64,000 bases of DNA from CAVPHV01 sp963821095 (lineage in GTDB: Bacteria > Actinomycetota > Acidimicrobiia > Spongiisociales > UBA5794): assembly GCA_963821095.1 (NCBI GenBank), contig CAWGCJ010000019.1, positions 1 through 64,000 on the forward strand, read 5' to 3'. The notes under the pieces were generated by a model, which was not told the origin of the DNA, did not search any database, and saw only the letters and a program-made list of their open reading frames with translations. Made by a program: the position numbers and the translations under genes. The stretch's first letter is position 1. Each line of letters starts with the position of its first letter. Positions 53,638 to 62,716 of this stretch are shown here, piece by piece.

Positions 53638-53861
53638 CCGCGTAAGCGTGCCGACGGTCCCTGCTCGCCGCCCCCTTTCCGTGAAGGAACCGGCGAGGCC
53701 GACCCGGTCACCCTGAAGGAGCAGGATATGCCCACTGCGAGGGTGTGCATCGGGTGGTGCTGCCGAGCGAGTCCGATCGACCACGTGACAGAGCCGGGCC
53801 CACGGCCGCAATTCCCGCGCCCGGGGGCGGAGACCGCCGCTCCCAAAGCGGCGCCCGCCTA

Positions 53862-53886
53862 CCTCCCCCGGGCAATCCGGGGGAGG
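53862..53886. terminator. Hairpin terminator between the LuxR and amylase-pullulanase genes
   Basis: A perfect 10-bp stem CCTCCCCCGG / CCGGGGGAGG with a five-base loop, just past the 3' end of the minus-strand pullulanase at 53905. Confidence 0.7.
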
Positions 53887-53904
53887 GCACTCCTTGCGGG
53901 AGGT

Positions 53905-56900
53905 CTACTTCCAGGGGTGGTGGCGGAACTCCGGTTCTACTGTTGTGACCGCAACATTGCCGGCGGCGTCGGTGCAGGTCACCGTTAGCTCGAACTCCTG
54001 GGCCCACACGAAGAGCTTGCCGTTGATCCAGCGTTGGAAGTCCTTGTGGGGGTGCGTCACGAGATGCACCCTCGTGCCGGAGGCGACGGGGATCCCGTTG
54101 AGTTCGCCGGTCGCCACCGGATTCGGATCACGATCGTCCCGGCACGAGTACCACACCTGGAACCAGCCGGTGTGGTGGCCGACGTTCCTCGGGGCCAGCT
54201 CGGCCCAGATCGTCGGCGGGGTCGTGTCCGGCTCGAGTTGGACGAACACGGCCGTCGTCCGACCCGGCACGGTGAACGTGCCGGTGGCATCGTCGAACGT
54301 CGCGGTCCGCACGATTGGATCAGCCGAGTTTGCCTGAATCCGATGGAGCACGACTTCGGCGCCGGCGAGATCGCCGACCGTGAACGCCTGCGCCTCGTCG
54401 TTGGCGTTGATCAGCGACCACACGGCGTCTGCCCTGTCATCGAGGTCGTCACCGACGGTGTCCGAGATGCTCATCACGATCAACCCGGGGACCTGATTGG
54501 GGCCCGTGTTGTGGAACCCGACCCTGCTCTCCACCTCTTCGGCGGTGGTGAGCCGGAACAGATCCGAGCTGTCGCGGATCGCCAGCATCTCCCGGGTATG
54601 GGTCGCCGTTGCCGCGATGTTGGCTGGGCTCGGCACCAACGCCGGGTCCGCCAGCAACGGCTGCATCAAGTACCAGTTGTCCTGGTTCTTGCCCGCTACC
54701 GGGAGCCCAACGCCCCAGTTGTTGTCCTGGTAGGTGAAGTCGAGCTTGTTGAACCAATCACCCGAGTTGTACGAGTCACGATCCATCGACTTGGAGCGCA
54801 GCAGGTCGACGCCGGCATGGAGGAAAGGAACCCCCTGGGCAAGCAGGGTCACATCGACACCGACGTTCTGGGCGCGAGCCCGGTCTGCCGTCGAGACACC
54901 CCGCGGGTGCTTGTACTGGCTGATGTCGAACAACGTCTGGTTGTCGTGCGCCGACACGTAGATGATGTTCTCCTGCGGATCGTCGGTGTATCCGGCCGGC
55001 TGACCGTTGTAGTCGACCTGTTCCCCGGTCACCAGGTTTCCATTGCGGTCGATGAACTCGTAGTCGGCCAGGTTGCCGGCGAGCCCAACCCGGATCTGGT
55101 CCTGGTTGAGCAGCAGGGTGTCGAGTTCTCCGGCCGCCCCGGAGTTGTAGGTGTTGTAGTCGTAGAACAGGCCGTTGATGAAGCCCTGGCGCCTGGCCAG
55201 GTCATCGCCGCCGTCGAACGGTCCGCCACCGCGTACTGCGTCGCGCAGCCGGTCGCTGAACGAGCCGATCCCGCTGCCGCCCAGGTTGAGCTGGGTCGCC
55301 TGGACGAATCGAGCGTCGTCGGCGACCTCGCCGAAGTTCCAGCCCTCGCCGTACAGGTAGATGGCCGAGCCGTCGACGCCGTCATCGGCGATCGTCAGGG
55401 CGTCGAGTGCGTCGCGCACCGCTTGCATGTTGGCCAGCGAATGGTGACCCATCAGGTCGAAGCGGAACCCGTCGACCTTGTAGTCCCGAGCCCATGTAAC
55501 GACGGAGTCGACCATGAGCTTCTCCATCATGGCGTACTCGGTTGCCGTGTTGGCGCAGCACGTCGAGGTCTCCACCTCACCGTCGGCGTCGAGTCGGTGG
55601 TAGTAACCGGGGACGATGCGATCGAGCACCGACGTGTCGGCCTGCCCGGAGGAGTTGGTGTGGTTGTAGACCACATCCATCACCACCCGCAGCCCGGTCC
55701 TGTTCAACGATTGGACCATCTCGCGGAACTCGAGGATCCGGGTCGGTCCGTCGGGATTGGTCGAGTACGAGCCCTCGGGCGTCGTGTAGTGGAACGGGTC
55801 GTAGCCCCAGTTGAACCCGTCGAGGTTCTCGGTTGCCGTCACCGCCGCCTGCTGCTGCTCGCTGTCGGGCGCATAGGTCTCGAGTACCGCGGGGTCGGGC
55901 GATTGCCACTCGGCCTTGTTCTCGTTGATAGTGGCGATGTCGAACGCCGGCAACAGGTGGACGTGGGTGAGTCCGGCACCCGCCAGGTCCGCCAGGTGCC
56001 GCATGCCGTCGCTGTTCCTCTTGGTGAACGCCTTGTACGTGCCCTGCCAGGCTTCGCGGACCGTCTCGTCGTTCGCTGAGAAGTCACGAATGTGCAACTC
56101 GTAGAGCGTGATGTCCTCGGGAGCCGCCATCGGGGGCTTGCGCGTCCTGTCCCACTTCCTCGGTTCGAGCGACCGGTCGCCGAGGTCGACGATCTGGGTC
56201 CTCGTCGAGTTCACTGCCAGCGACAACGAATACGGATCGGTGACGAGGTTGTGCTCGACGGCACCGGTCGTCGGCGCGTATACCTCGACGTCGTACAGGT
56301 AGTACTTGCCTCGCCACTGCCGGGTCCCGGTCTGGCTCCACACCCCGGTGGCGTCGTCCCGCGTCATCGGGTAGGTCGTCGCCACCGTCGCAGCATCGGT
56401 GTCGTCGAACAGATGAAGTGTCACCGACTTTGCCGTCGGCGCCCACAGGTTGATCGTCGGGACTCGTCCGTCCCAGACCACTCCGAGCCCACCGGCGAAG
56501 GCATACAGGTCGTCGAGCACCCCCTGGATCTGTAGCCCGGTGGCGTCGACCCGGCCGCCGCCCTTGGTGGCGATCACGGCCAACTGGCCCTTCAGGATCT
56601 CGGGGACCAACGCCAGATCAGCTGCGTCCGCGAACTGAAGCTGCGGCATTCCGGCGAGGTGCCGGAACCCCTCGACGTCGGACGGGAACGGCGCCGCCAG
56701 CGTCAACTCGACGTAGGCGCCGCCGGTGATGGTGGCGTCTTCGAGTACCAGGCCACCGTCGGGTGCGTAGTACAACCGGTACTCGGCGTTCGGGTCACCG
56801 GCCGGAGCCCAAGCGATCCGATTCTCGCCGACCCAGTACGCCTGTTGCTTGGCGAGGTCGCCGGGGGCGGCGCCCTCACCGAGGATGGGCAGCACGTAGT

Positions 56901-57672
56901 GCGGCTGAGTCGGATCGGATGGGTTTTCGCCCGAGAGTTGCCATACCTCGTAGCCCCACGGATCGAACATCAAGAACTGATCGGGGCCGGGGTCCTTGGT
57001 GTCGCCGCGGTGCAGGATGTGTGCGAGTTGCGGTGCTTCGTCCACCAGTTCGACCTCAAAGACCGGGCCGAACACATCCAGCTCAGTCCAGCGCAACGGG
57101 TCAGTCCACGCCGGGTTGGGGTTGAGCGCCCCATCCCATACGTGCAGGCCCCAGAAGTCGTTGAAATCGTCGCTGGTTTGGTCGCCGTAGTCGCCATCCG
57201 GTCGGTGGTAGTGAATGGTCGCGAAGTCTTCGGCTGCGCCGCGCGACGCATAGATCTCCTCGTCACCGGACTGGATCCACACGGTGGCATCCTCGGCGGG
57301 CACAATCGACTGGTCGGGCCCAGGGTCTTTCTCGTCGCCGCGATGGATGATGAAGTTCACGGGGAGCGATGAGTCGACGATCTGGATGTCCCAGTACGCC
57401 CCGTAGTCGTCGATTCCCGTGGGTGGCTTCGGTGCCGTCCAGTCGGTTGCTTCGGCGGGGTCGAGGGCGTCGCCCCAAAGATGCAGACCCCAGAACGTGT
57501 TGTAGTCCGGGCTGGGCGTCCCGTAGTCGCCATCATCGCGGTGGTAGCGGATTGTCACGTAACCCTGGGCTGCGGCCTGCGATTCATAGATGCCGGGGTC
57601 GTTCTGGCGGAGCCAGATCTCCGGGTTGCTCGCCGGGTTGAAGAATCGGTCAGCGTCGGTGCCGTCCTTGAC
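53905..57672 (-). CDS. Giant secreted amylase-pullulanase, C-terminal part (PUD modules and type I pullulanase)
   Basis: About 1,255 residues continuing the N-terminal part after a +1 frameshift at about 57676 (HR-DVKDGTDADRF). Two PUD modules (YHRDDGDYG..FWGLHLWGD, HYHRPDGDYG..FWGLHVW), then a pullulanase N-domain, an early-set domain and a GH13 barrel: GFNWGYDPFHYTTPEGSYS (type I signature), DVVYNHT, DGFRFDLMGHH (nucleophile Asp), YLYGEGWNF (acid Glu) and SAHDNQTLFD. A C-terminal beta-sandwich and an Ig-like module (TWAELAP, GKLFVWAQEFELTVTC) end it. It cleaves alpha-1,6 bonds in starch and glycogen. No cell-wall anchor or membrane segment is seen. Confidence 0.88.
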   Translation of the reverse strand, partial: VKDGTDADRFFNPASNPEIWLRQNDPGIYESQAAAQGYVTIRYHRDDGDYGTPSPDYNTFWGLHLWGDALDPAEATDWTAPKPPTGIDDYGAYWDIQIVDSSLPVNFIIHRGDEKDPGPDQSIVPAEDATVWIQSGDEEIYASRGAAEDFATIHYHRPDGDYGDQTSDDFNDFWGLHVWDGALNPNPAWTDPLRWTELDVFGPVFEVELVDEAPQLAHILHRGDTKDPGPDQFLMFDPWGYEVWQLSGENPSDPTQPHYVLPILGEGAAPGDLAKQQAYWVGENRIAWAPAGDPNAEYRLYYAPDGGLVLEDATITGGAYVELTLAAPFPSDVEGFRHLAGMPQLQFADAADLALVPEILKGQLAVIATKGGGRVDATGLQIQGVLDDLYAFAGGLGVVWDGRVPTINLWAPTAKSVTLHLFDDTDAATVATTYPMTRDDATGVWSQTGTRQWRGKYYLYDVEVYAPTTGAVEHNLVTDPYSLSLAVNSTRTQIVDLGDRSLEPRKWDRTRKPPMAAPEDITLYELHIRDFSANDETVREAWQGTYKAFTKRNSDGMRHLADLAGAGLTHVHLLPAFDIATINENKAEWQSPDPAVLETYAPDSEQQQAAVTATENLDGFNWGYDPFHYTTPEGSYSTNPDGPTRILEFREMVQSLNRTGLRVVMDVVYNHTNSSGQADTSVLDRIVPGYYHRLDADGEVETSTCCANTATEYAMMEKLMVDSVVTWARDYKVDGFRFDLMGHHSLANMQAVRDALDALTIADDGVDGSAIYLYGEGWNFGEVADDARFVQATQLNLGGSGIGSFSDRLRDAVRGGGPFDGGDDLARRQGFINGLFYDYNTYNSGAAGELDTLLLNQDQIRVGLAGNLADYEFIDRNGNLVTGEQVDYNGQPAGYTDDPQENIIYVSAHDNQTLFDISQYKHPRGVSTADRARAQNVGVDVTLLAQGVPFLHAGVDLLRSKSMDRDSYNSGDWFNKLDFTYQDNNWGVGLPVAGKNQDNWYLMQPLLADPALVPSPANIAATATHTREMLAIRDSSDLFRLTTAEEVESRVGFHNTGPNQVPGLIVMSISDTVGDDLDDRADAVWSLINANDEAQAFTVGDLAGAEVVLHRIQANSADPIVRTATFDDATGTFTVPGRTTAVFVQLEPDTTPPTIWAELAPRNVGHHTGWFQVWYSCRDDRDPNPVATGELNGIPVASGTRVHLVTHPHKDFQRWINGKLFVWAQEFELTVTCTDAAGNVAVTTVEPEFRHHPWK

Positions 57673-60600
57673 GTCGAGCGCGGTGCACGATGAAACCCAC
57701 CTCGGCGGCATCGGGACTGAGCTCAACCCAGGCAAAGCGGCCATACTCGTCCTCGCCGAGGAACGGCTTCGGGGCGGTCCACTCGATGGTCTCCTCGATG
57801 TCTCCCCACAGGTGGAGTCCCCAGTAGTCGTTGAAGTCACCGGTGGTGTGGTCGCCGTAGTCGCCGTCGTCGCGCAGGTAGTGGATGACCGCGTACGGGT
57901 TGCCGCCGCCGACAGGCGGTTCGGGCGTTTCCACGACCGGGACGATATCGGTGACCTTGTCGGCGTTCAGATTGCCGGAGAGGTCGTCAACGATCGCCTT
58001 GAACGAAACCGTGGCGCCATCGGGAAGGTCGGTCACGGGATAGAAGACCCGGTAGGGCGGGTTGTCGTCCGTGCCGATTGGGTTGTAGTCGCCACCGTTG
58101 ACGCTGGCGGCAAACGTCACCTCGGCGAAACCGGCGCCGTTCACGTCGGCGGCGACTTCGATCCGGTCGACCACGTCGTGACCGTCGAGGTCCTCGACAC
58201 TGAGGGGCACCTCTTGGCCATCGGTGAGACTGGTGATGGTGATGCCGGGAGCCGAGGGGTTGGCCGGGATCGGCGCGTCCGCCCGATAGACGGCAAGACC
58301 GAACGGAGCGACATCCATGGTCACCTCGCCGCCGGCATCTGCGGTCAGTGCCGCCGGCGCGCCGCCCTCACTGATCACGAGTGAGAACGTCATGTTCGGG
58401 CTGAAGCTTGGGAATGTCGCCTGGGCGGCGGTCGCGGCGTTGTTGAACGCCACCAGGTACTCGATCTTCTCGTCGCGGTCGATCCGCGAGAAGGCGTAGA
58501 TCCCGCGTCCCGACGAGGAATGGCGGTGGATCTGAGCACCGGTCCGCAGCGCCTGGTGACTCGAATAGACAGTCCCGTAGTCGGCCAGCGCCTGGTAGAT
58601 CGGATGGGTGGGGTCGAAGTTGTCATCGCCGGTCGTGGCGCTGGTCCCAATCAGATCGTCGTCGTTGTACTCAGGCACCAGGCTCGGCATCATGTCCTGG
58701 CGGGCCAGTTTGTCACCACCGTCGCCGGTGAAGCCCTGCTCGTCGCCGTAGTAGATGACCGGTTGACCGCGCGTGAAGTACATCAGGGCCTGCGCCAGCT
58801 TGGAGCGCGCTTGGAGTTCCGAGTCGTCCGCGCTCGTCTGGTCCACGCGCTGGAGGAAGTACCCGATGCGGCCCATGTCGTGGTTGCCCACGAACGTGGG
58901 CATGGCATAGGCGTTGCTGTCGGCATCGGTGTAGTAGTCGTCGGCCTCGAAGAACTCCCGCAACGTGTCCGTCGCGCCATCCTGTGAGGCAAAATCGCGG
59001 GCCGCGAGCTGGAAGGTGAAGTCGATGGTCGACTGGAGCCGGCCGCGAGTGGAGAACTCGCTCAAGAACTCAGGCCCGTACTGCTGGTCGAACACCTCAC
59101 CGAATGCAAAGAAGTGACCGATACCTGCAGCGTCTGCCGCGGCAAGGATGTCGGGGCCAAACTTCTGCCAGAACTCCATGTTGACGTGCTTGGTGGTGTC
59201 GATCCGGAAGCCGTCGACGCCAAACTGTTCGATCCAGTACTTGTAGATGTCGATCATCCCGTCAACGACCTCTTGGCGTTCCGTCCAGAGATCGTCGAGA
59301 CCGAAGAAGTCCCCGTAGAGCGAGTTCTCACCGGTGAAGCTGGAATCGCCGCGGTTGTGATAGAGCAGCGGATCGTTGAGCCAGGCCGGGTTCTTTGTTG
59401 CTTCTTCGCCTGCCGGCACGATCGGCCGATACGGGAAGCTGTCTTCGTCGACCTCCGGGAAGGTGTAGGGGGACTGTCCGTAGTAGGCGAACTCGGAGTC
59501 ATCGAACGGATCACCGCTGGTGTCGACGTACGGGAAGTCGGTCTTATTGCGGTAGCCGGCGTTGCCTTCCAACTGGATGACGTCGGCCGTGTGGTTCGTG
59601 ACGACGTCCATGAACACCTGGATGCCGCGGGAGTGGGCGTCGTCGACCAGTGCTCGGAACTCGGCGTTGGTGCCGAGGTGCGGATCGACTTGGAAGAAGT
59701 CGGTGATCCAGTAGCCGTGGTAGCCGGAGGAGTGGCCGTACAGGTTGCTCGAGTCGGGCTGGACCGTTCGGTTCTGATAGATGGGCCCGACCCAGACGGC
59801 GGTGATGCCGAGGTTCTCGAGGTAGGGCAGCTGGGTGTGGAGACCGGCGATGTCGCCACCGTGGTAGTAGCCCCTGTCGCTGGCCAGATAGCCGTGGGTG
59901 AGCACGTTGGCCTCGGTGTCGTCGTTGACACACGTGCCGGCAAAGTCGCCGCAGTCGTTGTTGGGGTCGCCGTTGTTGAAGCGATCCGGGATCGCGAAGT
60001 AGAGGATCTCGTCGGTGAACGGGTGGCGCAGTGCGGGACGCACCAGTGCCTCGTCACCCGGCTCGAGGCCGCTCCCACCGCCAGTCTCGACGTCAACGGT
60101 GACCTCGTTGGTGGCAGCTTCATAGCTGAACGTGACGAGGTTGCCGTCGTCTGCCACGGTGAAGGGGACGTTGTCGGCGGGGTAGGAGGTGTCCCAGGCT
60201 TCGTCGATGGCGACCTTGGCCTCGTAGTTGCCGGCCGGGATGGCGGTGGTGGCGAACTCGTAGGTGCCGTCGCCGTCGGGATCCTGCAGCCAGGAGCGCA
60301 GGCAGTCAGGTTGCCAGTCGCCGGGGCAGCCGATTTCGCTCTGGAAGTCACCTGCCGCGGTGGCGATGGTCGAGTTGACGTCGTCGGTGACCCAATGGCT
60401 GTTGTGGGAGTAGTAGAACTTGACCGTGGTCTCTGCAGCCAGGTCCAGCACCAGGTTGGCTCCCGGGTACGACTCGTCCCAGCTGTTGTTGAGGGCGGCT
60501 TTGTACTCCCAGTTGCCGGCGGGGATCGTGAAGGTGCCTTGCCAGACGTCGTCGTCGGCGTCATAGGTGAGGTGGGTGGTCGCGCAGTCGGGTTGCCAAT

Positions 60601-61351
60601 CACCCGCACATCCCAACTCCTCCTGGAGCGAACCCGCCAGCGTCACGGAGGTTGGTCCGGTCGGTGGCGGCGCCTCTACCGTCACCGCAACGTCGGTGGT
60701 GGCTGAGTCGAAGGTGATGGTGACGAGGTCACCTTCGTCTGCCACGGTGAAGGGGACGTTGTCGGCCGGGTAGGAGGTGTCCCAGGCTTCGTCGAGGGCG
60801 ACCTTGAATTCGTAGTCGCCGGCCGGGATGGCGGTGGTGGCGAACTCGTAGAGGGCGTCGCCGTCGGGGTCCTGCAGCCAGGAGCGGAGGCATTCGGGTT
60901 GCCAGTCGCCGGGGCAGCCGATGGCGGGTTGGAAGCTGCCGGGCGCCGTTGCGATTACGGAGTTCTCGTTATCGGTTACCCAGTGGGTCCCGTGGTCGTA
61001 GTAGAACTTGACCTCGGTCTCGGCGGCCAGGTCCAGACCGATGTTCGGCCCGTCGGCAACGGCGCCTGCACCATAGTTCTCGGTGAAGCTGTCATTGAGG
61101 GCGGCCTTGTACTCCCAGTTGCCGGCGGGGATCGTGAAGGTGCCTTGCCAGACGTCGTCGTCGGCGTCATAGGTGAGGTGGGTGGTCGCGCAGTCGGGTT
61201 GCCAATCACCCGCACATCCCAACTCCTCCTGGAGCGAACCCGCAATGGTGACCGTGGTCGGGTCAGTGGTGTGATCGGCAGTGGCGATCGCAGGGACAAC
61301 GGCAATCAGCAACAGAACGGACAGAACGACCAGGCGCCAGCGGCGTGCCAT
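57650..61351 (-). CDS. Giant secreted amylase-pullulanase, N-terminal part (four X25 modules and GH13 alpha-amylase)
   Basis: 1,233 residues. Signal peptide 1-about 26 (WRLVVLSVLLLIAVVPAIATA). Four X25/pullulanase-type N modules in two pairs (about 33-430), each with GDWQPDC or GDWQPEC and IPAGNWEYKAAL. The GH13 barrel (about 445-890) has DVVTNHTAD, GFRIDTTKHVN (nucleophile Asp), FFAFGEVFD (acid Glu) and FVGNHDMGR. Then an alpha-amylase C domain, an Ig-like module and the first PUD module (LRDDGDYGDHTTGDFNDYWG). After VGFIVHR the frame drifts to a stop at 57650; the true protein goes on in the preceding feature. Together about 2,480 residues. Confidence 0.9.
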   Translation of the reverse strand: MARRWRLVVLSVLLLIAVVPAIATADHTTDPTTVTIAGSLQEELGCAGDWQPDCATTHLTYDADDDVWQGTFTIPAGNWEYKAALNDSFTENYGAGAVADGPNIGLDLAAETEVKFYYDHGTHWVTDNENSVIATAPGSFQPAIGCPGDWQPECLRSWLQDPDGDALYEFATTAIPAGDYEFKVALDEAWDTSYPADNVPFTVADEGDLVTITFDSATTDVAVTVEAPPPTGPTSVTLAGSLQEELGCAGDWQPDCATTHLTYDADDDVWQGTFTIPAGNWEYKAALNNSWDESYPGANLVLDLAAETTVKFYYSHNSHWVTDDVNSTIATAAGDFQSEIGCPGDWQPDCLRSWLQDPDGDGTYEFATTAIPAGNYEAKVAIDEAWDTSYPADNVPFTVADDGNLVTFSYEAATNEVTVDVETGGGSGLEPGDEALVRPALRHPFTDEILYFAIPDRFNNGDPNNDCGDFAGTCVNDDTEANVLTHGYLASDRGYYHGGDIAGLHTQLPYLENLGITAVWVGPIYQNRTVQPDSSNLYGHSSGYHGYWITDFFQVDPHLGTNAEFRALVDDAHSRGIQVFMDVVTNHTADVIQLEGNAGYRNKTDFPYVDTSGDPFDDSEFAYYGQSPYTFPEVDEDSFPYRPIVPAGEEATKNPAWLNDPLLYHNRGDSSFTGENSLYGDFFGLDDLWTERQEVVDGMIDIYKYWIEQFGVDGFRIDTTKHVNMEFWQKFGPDILAAADAAGIGHFFAFGEVFDQQYGPEFLSEFSTRGRLQSTIDFTFQLAARDFASQDGATDTLREFFEADDYYTDADSNAYAMPTFVGNHDMGRIGYFLQRVDQTSADDSELQARSKLAQALMYFTRGQPVIYYGDEQGFTGDGGDKLARQDMMPSLVPEYNDDDLIGTSATTGDDNFDPTHPIYQALADYGTVYSSHQALRTGAQIHRHSSSGRGIYAFSRIDRDEKIEYLVAFNNAATAAQATFPSFSPNMTFSLVISEGGAPAALTADAGGEVTMDVAPFGLAVYRADAPIPANPSAPGITITSLTDGQEVPLSVEDLDGHDVVDRIEVAADVNGAGFAEVTFAASVNGGDYNPIGTDDNPPYRVFYPVTDLPDGATVSFKAIVDDLSGNLNADKVTDIVPVVETPEPPVGGGNPYAVIHYLRDDGDYGDHTTGDFNDYWGLHLWGDIEETIEWTAPKPFLGEDEYGRFAWVELSPDAAEVGFIVHRARRQGRHRR
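60130..61250. repeat. About 600-bp internal duplication encoding paired X25 modules
   Basis: Stretches near 60541-60640 and 61147-61246 are identical or nearly so over about 100 bases (606 apart), and the intervening modules repeat at 588-606 spacing. The pair of X25 modules was duplicated as a unit. This can also cause assembly errors. Confidence 0.8.
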
Positions 61352-61471
61352 GGGTAACCCCTCTCCTCAGTTCTCCACCCGATGGATTGGAACGGCGGCC
61401 CCCCGGCAACGTTCCGTGGTCACCACACTACTCCGGCGCAGGGTGGCGTGTCCTAGGGCCAGGTGTCCCCT

Positions 61472-62617
61472 TTATGCCCAATACCCGTCGAGGCGCGCCA
61501 GCACCTGCAGCATGGTTTCGTCGGAACCGCCGCCAATGGCGGTGAGTCGGGTGTCGCGCATGAAGCGCGCCGTCCACGTGTCTTCCATGTAGCCGATGCC
61601 ACCGTGGAACTGCACGCACCAGTCGGCGACCTCACGGCTGAGCCTGCCCGCCTTGATCTTGGCGATGGTGGCGAACCGGGTGGTGTCCTGGCCTGCCAGG
61701 TATGCCTCGGCACATGCGTAGTTGTAGTGCTTGAGGATGTCGACTTCCGCGGCGAGTTCGGCCAGCTTGAACTGGATGTACTGGCTCTTGAGGAGTGGCT
61801 TGCCAAAAACGATGCGTTGCCGGAGGTAGTCGGCGGTGCGTTGCAGCGCCCGCTCCAAGGAGGTTGCCGACGAGTAGTTGGCCCACATCCTTTCCTCGAC
61901 GAACTGGGCCATCTGTTGCTGGAACCCCATGCCCTCGGTGCCGATGGTGTTGATCACCGGCACCCGGCAATCGTCGAAGCTGAGCAGCCCCGTGTCGGAA
62001 GCACGCATTCCCAATTTGTCGAGCTTCGACGTGACTTCGAAGCCGGGTGCGTCGGTCGGCACGACGATCTGGCTCATGCCGGCGTAGCCACCCTCATCGG
62101 AGGTCCGCACCAGCAGGCAGAGCCAATCGGCTTGCAGCGAGTTGGTGATGTACATCTTCGAACCGTTGATCACCCACTCGTCGCCGTCGCGTTCGGCCCG
62201 GGTGCGGATGGCGGCGACGTCGGAGCCGGCGTCGGGTTCGGTGACGGCGATGGCGGCCACCATGTCGCCGGCCAGCGCCGGTGCCAGGTACCGCTTCTTC
62301 AGCTCAGGGGACCCAAAGCGGTGCAGCGACGGCGTCGCCATATCGACCTGGACGCCGAGCGCCATGCCGATCGAGCCGTGATCGGCCCGCCCGAACTCTT
62401 CGGCGAGCACCACGGTGAAGAGGTGATCGGCCCCTTGGCCCCCGAACTCGGGGTCGTATTCGAGTCCCAGGAATCCGAGGTCGGCCATCTGCCTGAAGAG
62501 GTCGTGGAGCGGCATCGTGCCGGCCGCTTCCCATGCCTCGACGTGGGGGTTGATCTCCTGGGTGACGAACGACCTCACCACCCTTCGAAAGTGATCGTGT
62601 TCCTCAGTGAACGGCAT
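61472..62617 (-). CDS. Acyl-CoA dehydrogenase
   Basis: 381 residues from the ATG at 62617 (MPFTEEHDHFRR) with GAGGAGGGG upstream. FAD-dependent family signatures: AVTEPDAGSDVAAIRTRAER, FDDCRVPV-like loop, FGKPLLKSQYIQFKLAEL, and QFHGGIGYMEDTWTARFMRD with the C-terminal RDTRL box. The catalytic Glu position cannot be fixed by eye. It oxidises acyl-CoA at alpha-beta in fatty-acid or amino-acid breakdown. Confidence 0.9.
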   Translation of the reverse strand: MPFTEEHDHFRRVVRSFVTQEINPHVEAWEAAGTMPLHDLFRQMADLGFLGLEYDPEFGGQGADHLFTVVLAEEFGRADHGSIGMALGVQVDMATPSLHRFGSPELKKRYLAPALAGDMVAAIAVTEPDAGSDVAAIRTRAERDGDEWVINGSKMYITNSLQADWLCLLVRTSDEGGYAGMSQIVVPTDAPGFEVTSKLDKLGMRASDTGLLSFDDCRVPVINTIGTEGMGFQQQMAQFVEERMWANYSSATSLERALQRTADYLRQRIVFGKPLLKSQYIQFKLAELAAEVDILKHYNYACAEAYLAGQDTTRFATIAKIKAGRLSREVADWCVQFHGGIGYMEDTWTARFMRDTRLTAIGGGSDETMLQVLARLDGYWA

Positions 62618-62667
62618 CCGGACCCCTCCTCGAGTCGAGTCCATGGTACGAGCCAGTTGCGGACGCA

Positions 62668-62700
62668 GAACCGCCCCCGGTGGTGTCCCGGGGGCGGTTC
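62668..62700 (-). terminator. Terminator after potD
   Basis: Perfect 13-bp stem GAACCGCCCCCGG / CCGGGGGCGGTTC with a seven-base loop, 17 bases past the potD stop on the minus strand. Confidence 0.8.
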
Positions 62701-62716
62701 GTGGTGGTGTTCGGCT

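Noticed and set aside
54034..56079. 681-residue plus-strand ORF opposite the pullulanase
   Set aside because: Shadow of the minus-strand GH13 domain, with Val/Asp/Gly-rich unstructured sequence and no motif.
59114..60706. 530-residue plus-strand ORF opposite the amylase
   Set aside because: Shadow of the minus-strand gene; repeats follow the X25 duplication.
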